A stretch of 30,539 bases of DNA, taken from positions 1 to 30,539 of IMG/VR virus record IMGVR_UViG_3300009370_000119, one strand, 5' to 3'. Under the pieces are notes generated by a model that was not told the origin of the DNA, did not search any database, and saw nothing but the letters and a program-made list of their open reading frames with translations. Positions within the stretch are counted from its first letter, which is position 1. Each line of letters begins with the position of its first letter. Of this stretch, positions 14,729-22,462 are shown one piece after another. The DNA is from a virus. Made by a program: the position numbers and the translations under genes.

Positions 14729-16525
14729 ATGGGGATAACCATGTATAAGAAGCACCAGATAGATAGAAATACTTTTGCCGTAGACTTTGAGACCTACTAT
14801 GACAAGGGCTGTTCGATAAAGACTTTAGGGACGCTGGGCTATTTCTCTCATCCCGATTTTGATGCCTACATGGTGTCTGTTGTCGGGGACGATGGAACCA
14901 ACTTTGTAGGTGACCCTAGAGTGTTCGACTGGTCTTCCCTTAAAGGGCATACAGTTCTTTCGCATAACGCTTCATTTGACGAGACGCTTTACCTGTTTGG
15001 TGTCCGCAAAGGGTGGTGGGCTGGGGTGCAACCGGCTGAGTGGCATTGCACGGCAGACTTGGCTGCTTTCTGCGGTATACCGCGCTCATTAAAAGGGGCT
15101 ACGGGGGAACTGTTTGACCTAGAGGTCTCCAAGGAGACCCGCAACAACATGATGGGTAAACGATGGGGGGAAATGACCCCAGAGTTTAAAAAGGAAGTCA
15201 GTGATTACGCCCTAAAAGATTCGGAGTTATGCTTAAAGCTGTGGAAGGAGCTTAAAGAGAGGTGGCCTCAAAGGGAGCGGGATATTAGTAGGGTCAATCG
15301 GAAGAGCGTTCAACGGGGGATTCCCATTGACATAGCCCTCCTGAAGGAACAGCAGGAAAACGTATCGCAACGCCTCTTTGAGGCAGAAAACTGTATCCCG
15401 TGGATTGGTGAATCGCCGCCGCTTTCCCGCAAAGCGTTTAATGAAGAGTGCCGCAAGATAGGTATCGAGCCTCCCGCAAGCCTAGCCCTCTCAAGTGAAG
15501 AAGCAAACGAATGGATATGCCTTCATGGCAAGGACTACCCGTGGATTGAAGCTGTCCGCGACTACAGGCGTATCAATGCATTAAAACGTAAACTGGAGTC
15601 CTTCGATTACGCCACAATGTCAGACGAACGCTATTATGGCGGGTTAATGTATATGGGAGCGCATACTGGACGCTTCAGTGGCAGCGGGGGAAATTTAAAT
15701 TTGCAAAATTTGCCGAGGGGAGAAATGTTCGGTGCTAACCTCAGACATCTTGTTAGCCCAAAGAAAGGCAAGAAACTTATTGTAGCGGACTTATCCCAAA
15801 TTGAGGTTCGCACCTTGTGCTGGTTGGCAGAAGATCAGGGAACCCTGGAAGAGATCAAGAAGTCGGACGATATCTACGAGGCGTTTGCAGTTCGATTCGG
15901 GAAGTGGGACTATGCAAAGGGGTCATTAAAAGACAAAGACCCAAAGCTGCGCCACACGGTGAAGACGATGGTGCTTGGTTGCGGCTACGGGGCTTCTGCC
16001 AAGAAATTTGCAATGATATCAGGGATGTCACTGATGGACGCTCAATCAGCAGTGAGCCTGTATAGGCACAAACTCCAAAAGGTTGTGGCACTATGGAACA
16101 AGCTGCAACGTGATATGCACATAGCGTACGCCCAGAACAAAGACTTTAAACTGAAGCTGCCTTCCGGCAGAGTGTTAAATTACGGAAAAATCACTACCGC
16201 TCTGCAAGGGAACAGGCGTAACTACATAGCTATGCTAACCAAGGGGTCAAAGAAGATACCAATAAGACTTTGGGGTGGGCTGTTAGCGGAAAATATATCT
16301 CAGGCACTCGCCAGAGATATCTTCGCTGATATGCTCCTCCGCATTGACGCGAAAGGCATTAACGTCATCTTCCATGTGCATGACGAATTTGTGATCGAAG
16401 CAGAAGAATCAGAGGCAGATAACGTCCTGAAACAAGTAATAGAAAGCATGTCAAAAGCTCCTGGCTGGATACCGGATATCCCGCTGGCGGCAGAAGGCAA
16501 AATACTAGAGAGATACGAAAAATGA
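14729..16525 (+). CDS. polA: Family A DNA polymerase with 3'-5' exonuclease (Leu762 type)
   Basis: A 598-residue replicative polymerase, compact like other phage PolA proteins and lacking a 5' nuclease domain. The exonuclease domain shows DFETYYD (Asp19, Glu21), SHNASFDE (Asp84) and YALKDSELC (Tyr160, Asp164). The polymerase domain has motif A VADLSQIEVRT (Asp354), motif B RHTVKTMVLGCGYG and motif C HDE (551-553). In motif B the residue aligned with E. coli Phe762 is Leu416 (codon 15974-15976). ATG 14741 is an alternative start: it has GGGG about 7 nt upstream, whereas 14729 has only the T-run before it. The stop overlaps the next gene by 4 nt. Confidence 0.95.
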   Translation: MGITMYKKHQIDRNTFAVDFETYYDKGCSIKTLGTLGYFSHPDFDAYMVSVVGDDGTNFVGDPRVFDWSSLKGHTVLSHNASFDETLYLFGVRKGWWAGVQPAEWHCTADLAAFCGIPRSLKGATGELFDLEVSKETRNNMMGKRWGEMTPEFKKEVSDYALKDSELCLKLWKELKERWPQRERDISRVNRKSVQRGIPIDIALLKEQQENVSQRLFEAENCIPWIGESPPLSRKAFNEECRKIGIEPPASLALSSEEANEWICLHGKDYPWIEAVRDYRRINALKRKLESFDYATMSDERYYGGLMYMGAHTGRFSGSGGNLNLQNLPRGEMFGANLRHLVSPKKGKKLIVADLSQIEVRTLCWLAEDQGTLEEIKKSDDIYEAFAVRFGKWDYAKGSLKDKDPKLRHTVKTMVLGCGYGASAKKFAMISGMSLMDAQSAVSLYRHKLQKVVALWNKLQRDMHIAYAQNKDFKLKLPSGRVLNYGKITTALQGNRRNYIAMLTKGSKKIPIRLWGGLLAENISQALARDIFADMLLRIDAKGINVIFHVHDEFVIEAEESEADNVLKQVIESMSKAPGWIPDIPLAAEGKILERYEK

Positions 16526-18699
16526 GATACCGGTTCATTAAAAACCTTAAAGAAACAAAAACGAATAAAGCGGACTCCCTTTACTCCAAGAAAGTCAGTA
16601 AACCGAAGTTTGCCTCAAAAGCCAAGTATAGAGAATGGTGTGCGGAAACCACAACAGACCATATCTTCTATAGCCTGTGTGAGGGGGACAATCCGAATGT
16701 CCGTATCAGTAATGACAATCCAGTAAATGCCGTCAACGGATTTGCCGCTGACTATGACGCTAGGGTAGACTGGGATGTAGTAGATAAACTCATACAGACC
16801 CAATGTAAGGAATATCTGCCCACTTGGAGGACACGCACACAATCAGGATATATACGCTTGGTGTGGGTGTTTGAAGACCGCCTACCTATTACTCCTGATA
16901 TGTATGATGCCTTTGTTAAAAGGCTTTCTACGCAAATAGGGATTGAGCGTATATTTGCCGGATTCGATACTTCATCATACAAAGCGAGTCAGTATTTCGA
17001 GATAGGTGAAGACTGGGTGAAGACGGGCGACCTGTTACCTAAAGCCGTTTACCGCACGGCATTGATGAAAGCTGCTGGCGATAAACCGCCCCAATCATCG
17101 GATACCTCAATACCCATTGATATCGTTGAAAAGCAGGTTCACAAGAAGTTTGCTAACCGGTGGGAGGGCGAATTCACAATAGGGTCAAGGGGGCCGTTGT
17201 TTTGGATTGATGACGGCATCGAGCGGGAAGGGTGTCAGGTAGTTGACGAGGGTATGGTCTGTTATTCCGATAGGGCTGGAAAGGGGTTTGTATCCTGGAA
17301 AGAGATATTTGGGACGAAGTTTGTAGAGGACTACGAAACCCAAAAGATGGGGAGCCTGCTAGACCAATACTGGTTCAACGGAAAGATGCACTACAAGCTA
17401 TTGCACGGGTCGGCACAACAGATACCCAAAGATCAATTGTGCCTTGAGCTTCGCAAGGCTGGGTTCTCACCGCGCCCGAAAAGGGGGCAACCACTCTCAG
17501 AGATGGAGACTGCCCTGTTGGCTATCGCTAATGAGAACAGAATTGACGAGGTCGCTCCAGTGGTATTTAGCAACGATAGAGTCGTGGAGTATAACAGTCA
17601 CCGGATTCTTAATAACGCTAATATCAACCCCGTTGAGCCAGCGGAAGATGGTGACCCTTCCAAGTGGCCTTTTCTGCACAACTGGCTATCTCAATTATTT
17701 GCTGACGATAAAATACACACGGTTACTTATTTTTATGCGTGGATGAAGAGATTCTACGAGGCCGTTCTCAACAGGGAACCCGCCCAAGGACACGCACTCC
17801 TTTTAGTGGGGGCTACCAACAAAGGCAAAAGCCTGTTATCGAACAGAGTAATTAGTGCATTAGTCGGTGGGTTTGCTGACGCATCGGACTACCTTAGTGG
17901 GCAAACAAACTTCAACAAGGACTTGGCGAGAGTTGCTGCTTGGGTAATTGATGACACGACATCAGCAGCGTCCTTCCAAGACCAGAGGAGGGCAACGGAG
18001 TTAATCAAGAAATGCGTAGCCAACCCTAGAATAGAATACCACGCGAAGTATGTGGATGCCGTCACCATTCCCTGGACGGGGCGGGTTGTCCTGTCTCTTA
18101 ACATGGACGCGAACAGTTTATCAGTTATCCCCGCTCTCGACTCAAGTAATAAGGACAAGTTGATGGCTCTGCGAGTCTCAAAGAAGGCATCCAGTAAATT
18201 CCCTCCCAACGCCGTCCTTGAAGAGACTATACGGGAAGAACTCCCCCACTTTGCACGTTGGTTGCTTGATTGGGAAGTCCCTAAAGAAGTCAAGGGGGAT
18301 GCACGTTTTGGTATCGCTTCTTATATTGACCGTAAGATTGAGTCAGCAGCTTACGACAACTCAAGTCGCTCTACAGTAGCTGAACTGGTTGAGTTCTTTG
18401 TTAAACGCGCAAGAGACCACTATACAGAACCGGCATGGAGAGGAACCCTTACAGAATTTCAGGGGTGCATCCACCTGTTTAACAACGGCAGGAACATTGG
18501 CGTGTCCGGCAACATGGAGTTTGTACGGAGGGGTTTTTTGGTTTTGGAGGAGACAAGTAAGGGGAACAAAAAGTCACGGCCAATAAAATCAATAGGGTCG
18601 GGGCAGGGAAAAACATGGGAAATTGACCTCAATGAAAAATATGATATAGATAAAAGCAGTCCTATCCTAGAAAAGGAAACGGCTGATGCTCATGAGTAG
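16522..18699 (+). CDS. AEP primase - SF3 helicase fusion
   Basis: A 725-residue protein likely to prime and unwind DNA at the fork. The N-terminal region (about 40-190) resembles archaeo-eukaryotic primases of phage type: GFAADYDARV gives the D-x-D pair Asp77/Asp79, TQSGYIRLVWVFE is the motif II region and QYFEIG the motif III region. The motif II histidine is not evident (Arg112 stands there). The C-terminal helicase domain has Walker A GATNKGKS (430-437), Walker B WVIDDT (Asp477/Asp478) and SF3 motif C LSLNMD near 525, as in D5/VirE-type helicases. A Gly/Lys-rich tail follows. The ATG overlaps the polA stop (ATGA). Confidence 0.85.
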   Translation: MRYRFIKNLKETKTNKADSLYSKKVSKPKFASKAKYREWCAETTTDHIFYSLCEGDNPNVRISNDNPVNAVNGFAADYDARVDWDVVDKLIQTQCKEYLPTWRTRTQSGYIRLVWVFEDRLPITPDMYDAFVKRLSTQIGIERIFAGFDTSSYKASQYFEIGEDWVKTGDLLPKAVYRTALMKAAGDKPPQSSDTSIPIDIVEKQVHKKFANRWEGEFTIGSRGPLFWIDDGIEREGCQVVDEGMVCYSDRAGKGFVSWKEIFGTKFVEDYETQKMGSLLDQYWFNGKMHYKLLHGSAQQIPKDQLCLELRKAGFSPRPKRGQPLSEMETALLAIANENRIDEVAPVVFSNDRVVEYNSHRILNNANINPVEPAEDGDPSKWPFLHNWLSQLFADDKIHTVTYFYAWMKRFYEAVLNREPAQGHALLLVGATNKGKSLLSNRVISALVGGFADASDYLSGQTNFNKDLARVAAWVIDDTTSAASFQDQRRATELIKKCVANPRIEYHAKYVDAVTIPWTGRVVLSLNMDANSLSVIPALDSSNKDKLMALRVSKKASSKFPPNAVLEETIREELPHFARWLLDWEVPKEVKGDARFGIASYIDRKIESAAYDNSSRSTVAELVEFFVKRARDHYTEPAWRGTLTEFQGCIHLFNNGRNIGVSGNMEFVRRGFLVLEETSKGNKKSRPIKSIGSGQGKTWEIDLNEKYDIDKSSPILEKETADAHE

Positions 18700-18955
18700 A
18701 GAAGAAATCGAGGATTTCCTTGAAGAGGCTGTCGGCAGCGATGCGTCCGATATACTCCTGCCTGACGGTTTTGAACGGGCTTTTGTCGGTGCTGCTCTTG
18801 ACCCGCCCAGAGCTATATTCAGTATAGACCTCTGCATCAAAAAGCTAATTGAGCAGGGGATGAGCCAGGATGACGCAGAAGAGTATTTCTGGTTTAACGT
18901 GGCTGGTTCACATATGGGGGAGAACACCCCGCTCTTTATATACACCCTTACTTGA
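18686..18955 (+). CDS. Small acidic phage protein, paralogue of the 8688 gene
   Basis: An 89-residue acidic protein overlapping the primase-helicase by 14 nt; ATG 18692 is an alternative start. It shares AF[IV]G, PP-x-A, G-[LM]-S-x-DDA and GE-x-TP-x-F with the product of 8688-8960, so the two are diverged copies. Function unknown. It is the last gene of the rightward operon, and its stop overlaps the convergent nuclease gene. Confidence 0.75.
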   Translation: MLMSREEIEDFLEEAVGSDASDILLPDGFERAFVGAALDPPRAIFSIDLCIKKLIEQGMSQDDAEEYFWFNVAGSHMGENTPLFIYTLT

Positions 18956-19487
18956 ACTGGGCAGGTGGGTTCAATTCGCCAATGGCTATCTGGTATCCAT
19001 TGGACTTGAACATAAACCCTGAGTCCTCTTTATCTCCAACCTTCCTGTATTTGGCTTCGTCGATTAATGTATATGAAGGTAGCCACCCTACCAGAAACAC
19101 ATATGCCAAGTCGCGTCTCACACGGGTGAAGAAGTAAACATCATTCTCAGGAACAGCTATTTTCTTTGTATTTACAAAGGCACTGAATTCCGGTTTGGGT
19201 CTCCCGCTACAAACCTTGGATTTAACTTCCACCTTCTGCTTCTTGTAGACTATGTCATGTGTAAATACTTCGTCACCTACATACCGGCTACGAGGCAAAT
19301 ACGCATTAACCGCAATCTCTCCCAAGCAACCCGTTAGATTTCCCATGCCCCGCGTATAGGAGCCGGGTAGTATCCCCATAGCGCAGGAGCGTTCGTGGGC
19401 TAATGATATATCCTCACTGGACGGGGAAAAAACTACAAATTCCTTGCCGTGTTTGAACCGCTTTCTTCCTCTGTGTGAGCGGCTCAC
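18948..19487 (-). CDS. PD-(D/E)XK-type nuclease-like protein
   Basis: A 179-residue protein starting at GTG 19487, 3 nt after the lysozyme stop; an internal ATG (MGILPGS) is an alternative but would lose conserved-looking sequence. GCLGEIAV supplies Glu57, THDIVYKKQKVEVKSK supplies Asp78 and the Glu87-x-Lys89 core, together the restriction-endonuclease-fold catalytic set. Similar small phage proteins are seen in aquatic phages, but their role is unclear; degradation of host DNA or anti-competitor activity is possible. It ends the leftward late block and overlaps the rightward operon by 8 nt. Confidence 0.65.
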   Translation of the reverse strand: MSRSHRGRKRFKHGKEFVVFSPSSEDISLAHERSCAMGILPGSYTRGMGNLTGCLGEIAVNAYLPRSRYVGDEVFTHDIVYKKQKVEVKSKVCSGRPKPEFSAFVNTKKIAVPENDVYFFTRVRRDLAYVFLVGWLPSYTLIDEAKYRKVGDKEDSGFMFKSNGYQIAIGELNPPAQFK

Positions 19488-19490
19488 GGC

Positions 19491-20030
19491 TTACTGCTTT
19501 TTACGTTTATCTTGGGCTTTTTGTAGCTTTAACCGCTCTTCGACTGCGGTACTAAAATCCCACCCCTCTTGGCGAGCATTGCCTAAGTTAACAATGATGT
19601 CAGCATTGCGCTCCATGCGGGGAGCTATTCCCGTGCCTTCTGCCTGGGACTTTCTATACTCATCGCTATCTAAATACTCTTTTGCAAAGGCAAAGTATTC
19701 TTCATTTTTGAAATGTTCCCTAGCCTTGGGAGACAACTGCCAATCGGTTCTGAAGGCCATATCGGCTAACGCAATTTGTGCTTCGTCCGGGAGAATCCCC
19801 CAGTGCATTTCACCTATATCATTTTTAACTACAGAGATTGCGTGTTTTAAATCTTGATCGAAAAGCTCTTTAATTTTCTTGTCATCAATCTTGCCAAAAT
19901 TCTCTCCCTCCTTTATCAGGTGACCCACGCCTATAGTGGCATTGCCGTAGATGTCGAGATACGGTGTGTGTCGTGTCCCCTCGTTTCTTTCGATATATTC
20001 AAAAAATTTTTGTGTGTCTTCTGTGGGCAT
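19491..20030 (-). CDS. GH24 lysozyme (endolysin)
   Basis: A 179-residue muramidase of the T4/lambdoid lysozyme family that hydrolyses the MurNAc-GlcNAc bond of peptidoglycan at lysis. The catalytic triad spacing E-x8-D-x5-T is exact: Glu17, Asp26 and Thr32 within NEGTRHTPYLD and NATIGVGHL. The length is typical. The N-terminus has no signal peptide or SAR anchor, so it should need a holin for release. The C-terminus is Lys/Arg-rich. It lies five nt after a secreted-protein gene and several genes downstream of an amidase on the same strand. Confidence 0.92.
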   Translation of the reverse strand: MPTEDTQKFFEYIERNEGTRHTPYLDIYGNATIGVGHLIKEGENFGKIDDKKIKELFDQDLKHAISVVKNDIGEMHWGILPDEAQIALADMAFRTDWQLSPKAREHFKNEEYFAFAKEYLDSDEYRKSQAEGTGIAPRMERNADIIVNLGNARQEGWDFSTAVEERLKLQKAQDKRKKQ

Positions 20031-20035
20031 AGTAA

Positions 20036-20389
20036 TTAAAATCTAACAGGTGTTAAAACTTTCCATTTTATAAGGTCTCTTGGTGTCGGGCCAGGTTGAG
20101 TTCTCCTAACCCTGACGCGCCCGATTGCTTTGTTGCCCCAAGTTATGTAGGTGTAGCCGGACATCACAGAATTCCTTGCTGGCCTGATCCATTCGGCAAC
20201 AGTGAACCATCCGAAGTTATCAAACTCATTCACTTCAAGTATGTAGTCGAACTCTGCTCCCGCCGACACCCACCACATCCCAAAAACTTGTTCGGAATGA
20301 TCATAGAAGGTAGTTAACTGCGGCGTTGGTAACTCCTGTGCGCTTGCAATGCCCCAGGATAGCAGTAAGGCGAGAATGATCTTTTTCAT
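20036..20389 (-). CDS. Secreted or periplasmic hypothetical protein
   Basis: A 117-residue protein. ATG 20389 was chosen because AAGAGG lies 7 nt upstream and it begins a textbook signal peptide (MKKIILALLLSWGIASAQ), with probable cleavage after ASA. The mature part is rich in Trp, Tyr and Phe with beta-like alternation, perhaps a small Fn3- or Ig-like fold. The ATG overlaps the preceding stop (ATGA), so translation is coupled. Within a lysis cassette, a periplasmic role is reasonable but unproven. Confidence 0.7.
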   Translation of the reverse strand: MKKIILALLLSWGIASAQELPTPQLTTFYDHSEQVFGMWWVSAGAEFDYILEVNEFDNFGWFTVAEWIRPARNSVMSGYTYITWGNKAIGRVRVRRTQPGPTPRDLIKWKVLTPVRF

Positions 20390-20685
20390 GCTAACCTCTT
20401 TAGAATTGTCTCCCAAGCCGGAAAGAATATCTCCTCCATACACCTGACTACCGCCTCTTGTTCGTACCTCTCTGAAAACCCAACACCACTTATGAGTAGG
20501 GCAGCTTCCATCATTTCATGCCGCAGGGTTTCCAGGGCTACCTTGTCGTCCAGCCCCGTGTTGATTTGGATCAGCTTGTCGTCATGGAAGTATTCCCCAA
20601 ATGTGTCGCTATCTATTCCCTTGAACTCCTCAACAACCAGCTTGATGCGCCTTCCGGCTATCGTAACTGTCTTGGGAAATTTCAT
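20386..20685 (-). CDS. Metallopeptidase-like HExxE protein
   Basis: A 99-residue protein of a phage family that carries an LRHE-helix motif. Here it reads LRHEMMEAAL, that is H-E-x-x-E instead of H-E-x-x-H, followed by a downstream Glu-rich helix (QEAVVRCMEEI). The upstream GEYFHDDKLIQIN strand matches small zinc-peptidase-like phage proteins. The change of the second histidine to glutamate means metal binding or activity is uncertain. The stop overlaps the next gene by 4 nt. Confidence 0.55.
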   Translation of the reverse strand: MKFPKTVTIAGRRIKLVVEEFKGIDSDTFGEYFHDDKLIQINTGLDDKVALETLRHEMMEAALLISGVGFSERYEQEAVVRCMEEIFFPAWETILKRLA

Positions 20686-20691
20686 AGGTAA

Positions 20692-21246
20692 TCACCATTT
20701 GCTGGCTAATTCGTTATAGAGAACTATACCACCTGTAATGGCTGTAGCCAAGCCGTCCTTATGGGCTGTAGCCAATTGCCAATCGTCCTGGTTAGTGCCA
20801 AAGAATGGTTCTGCAATGACCGCAGGACAATGCGTCAGGCGCAGGAAACTAGCCCCGCGAGACCCTTTTCCGCGCCCCTTAATGCCCCTGCTTGTAAACT
20901 GCGGGAATGCGTCCTCCATAGAGTCCCGTAGGGAACGAGCCAGGAGCCTTCCGTTCTCGCTGCCCTGCCAATAAAGCCATTCGTGTCCGGTAGCAGACGG
21001 GCTGGCGGCGTTGAAGTGAAGCTCGATGGCGAACTCTGCGCCATCACTTTTGAGCTTCCTGGCTAACCAGCGCATAGCACTAGTATACCCGTTACCGTGA
21101 TAGGTGTTATAAATGCGGATATCCTGGCGGGTCTTTATGGATATCTGCTGCGCCAGGTCACAGTTATAGTCATACTCAGTGGTTCCATCCACTGAGGATG
21201 CTCCGCTATCACCCTGGCGACTGTGGCCTATGCAGAGGGCTATCAT
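20692..21246 (-). CDS. N-acetylmuramoyl-L-alanine amidase (Amidase_3)
   Basis: A 184-residue zinc amidase that removes the stem peptide from MurNAc. The metal and catalytic set of Amidase_3 is complete: His8 in CIGHSR, Glu24 in TTEYDYN, His77 in AIELHFNA and catalytic Glu146 in AVIAEPFFG. No signal peptide or separate cell-wall-binding domain is present, so it is a single-domain endolysin. It starts with an ATGA overlap to the preceding gene. With the GH24 enzyme it gives this phage two endolysins with different bond specificity. Confidence 0.9.
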   Translation of the reverse strand: MIALCIGHSRQGDSGASSVDGTTEYDYNCDLAQQISIKTRQDIRIYNTYHGNGYTSAMRWLARKLKSDGAEFAIELHFNAASPSATGHEWLYWQGSENGRLLARSLRDSMEDAFPQFTSRGIKGRGKGSRGASFLRLTHCPAVIAEPFFGTNQDDWQLATAHKDGLATAITGGIVLYNELASKW

Positions 21247-21872
21247 TTCTTTAAGCCCATTTCAACAGCCTCCTGAAAAGACGGTTCGGTTGCTAAGTGC
21301 TTCTTCATCCGCTCTAGGATTTCTTTTTGTTTTGGGGTTTGGAACCCCAGCCACTCTTTATTCCCTTTTAGTGGTTCTCTAACACTCGCGTCAGCCCATT
21401 TATAATTCATCCAATCTTCAAACTTTCTATTTTCACGCCCCTCATTCTTCAATTTTGTATAGAAGGCTTCATCAATTTCTTTCTGCTTGTCGTCTCTAGC
21501 CCCCATATATTCCTCTCGTAACGCTCTCCACTCTGGATCAACCCCCTCATCGGATAAACGGTGGAGCATATCCCCCCAGATTAACTTTTTTAACTCGCCT
21601 CTTTCTGTGGGGGCATTTGAGTAAATCTCAATATAAGGTCTTGGGTCACTCGTATTTTTTGTGGGGTTCTTAGGTTCATCCGGTGACATGAACTCTATTG
21701 AACCACCATACCCACTCTCCCCATCCACACGCTTAACGACATAGCCATGCGGCTTTAATCTTGGCATCTCTGAATATATCTCAGACAGAATATCTCCATA
21801 TTCTGATGGGTTCATCGACCCTGGATATGCGTCTCCCCCAACGGCCTCTGTTGCTTTTGGTTTTTCAGGCAT
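21243..21872 (-). CDS. Hypothetical protein, 209 residues
   Basis: A hydrophilic protein of unknown function, rich in Glu, Lys, Pro and Asp. The N-terminal third has a Gly/Pro-rich segment (GESGYGGSIEF) and the remainder is helical with Trp-containing motifs (FEDWMNYKWAD). No signal peptide, membrane helix or catalytic motif is seen. It lies between a 37-residue membrane peptide and the amidase, with a 4-nt overlap to the latter, and so is part of the lysis transcription unit. Confidence 0.65.
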   Translation of the reverse strand: MPEKPKATEAVGGDAYPGSMNPSEYGDILSEIYSEMPRLKPHGYVVKRVDGESGYGGSIEFMSPDEPKNPTKNTSDPRPYIEIYSNAPTERGELKKLIWGDMLHRLSDEGVDPEWRALREEYMGARDDKQKEIDEAFYTKLKNEGRENRKFEDWMNYKWADASVREPLKGNKEWLGFQTPKQKEILERMKKHLATEPSFQEAVEMGLKK

Positions 21873-21875
21873 CGC

Positions 21876-21989
21876 TTATGTCGGCCCCACCCCAAAGAAG
21901 ATCGCGGTTAAGGGGACGATGAACAAGGATGCGATAGCCAGTAGAATGATGGCTATGATGATCAGGGTGTTGACGAGGCGGAAGATCAT
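21876..21989 (-). CDS. 37-residue single-span membrane peptide
   Basis: The short frame encodes a peptide that is almost entirely one hydrophobic helix (LIIIAIILLAIASLFIVPL) after a MIFRLVNT head. The ATG overlaps the upstream stop as ATGA and has GGGGGCGGG just before it. It may assist lysis (pinholin- or antiholin-like) or insert in the membrane for another purpose; no family could be assigned. Confidence 0.6.
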   Translation of the reverse strand: MIFRLVNTLIIIAIILLAIASLFIVPLTAIFFGVGPT

Positions 21990-22222
21990 TTCCCGCCCCC
22001 TATGATGACAGCCCGCCGGTAGCTATAATCCGAATGAAACTTCTGGCCCCGTCCCATCAGTGTTCCCTCAACGAAAGGATATTTAAATCCTTTGATGAGG
22101 GTCACTGTTGGGGGATCATACATCGCGCTCTCGTTCAACGCGCTGCGCGAGCCTTTCAAGCCGCAACTTTGCAGCAGGGCTGCCATCGGCAGCAAGGCGA
22201 TCAATTTCATCTTCCAGGTCAT
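21986..22222 (-). CDS. Small lipoprotein, o-spanin-like candidate
   Basis: A 78-residue protein with a lipoprotein signal: MTWKMKLIALLPMAALLQSC, with the lipidated Cys at residue 20. ATG 22210 is an alternative start, giving a shorter basic head. The mature part is about 59 residues, basic and with Gly/Pro, near the size of Rz1-type outer-membrane spanins. The first 107 nt overlap the preceding coiled-coil gene in another frame, as in classical Rz/Rz1 pairs. It lacks the very Pro-rich body of Rz1, so the spanin call is tentative. A host-surface lipoprotein is an alternative. Confidence 0.55.
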   Translation of the reverse strand: MTWKMKLIALLPMAALLQSCGLKGSRSALNESAMYDPPTVTLIKGFKYPFVEGTLMGRGQKFHSDYSYRRAVIIGGGK

Positions 22223-22301
22223 AAACGTAGGTTCTCTGCCGCCAGTTGGCATACGCAATGTATGCTTCAAGGGCGGCGGTTATTAACCGGAAGAAGTTCA
22301 C
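22116..22301 (-). CDS. Small coiled-coil protein, possible i-spanin
   Basis: A 61-residue protein starting with GTG that overlaps the holin stop (GTGA). It has a moderately hydrophobic N-terminal helix (FFRLITAALEAYIAYANW) and a strongly charged helical remainder (LEDEIDRLAA, KLRLERLAQRVERER). The N-terminal helix contains Arg and Glu, so a true membrane span is doubtful. Position next to holin-like genes and overlap with a lipoprotein gene suggest an inner-membrane spanin. Confidence 0.5.
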   Translation of the reverse strand: MNFFRLITAALEAYIAYANWRQRTYVYDLEDEIDRLAADGSPAAKLRLERLAQRVERERDV

Positions 22302-22462
22302 TTCTTCTTGTTAAGGACAGACCAGACTAAACCGACGAGAGTCACAAGGGCTGATACGCCCGTAGTAACCTGCTCACCAGATGCCAAGCCAGCCTGAGTC
22401 ATGAACCCACCGCCGAAGGTGAGGATGTGACGCACGATTCCTAAAATAGCTTCTTTGCTCAT
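22298..22462 (-). CDS. Small holin-like membrane protein (54 residues)
   Basis: A 54-residue protein with the pattern of tiny phage holins: a short amphipathic N-terminus ending in RHILTFGGGF, a polar turn (ASGEQ) and a second hydrophobic segment (VSALVTLVGLVWSVL) closing in LNKKK. This head, GGG and W-S-x-x-N/K-K-K tail recall the Pam3 gp28-type holins of aquatic phages. It overlaps the upstream gene by ATGA and the downstream one by GTGA. It probably permeabilises the inner membrane to release the endolysins. Confidence 0.7.
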   Translation of the reverse strand: MSKEAILGIVRHILTFGGGFMTQAGLASGEQVTTGVSALVTLVGLVWSVLNKKK

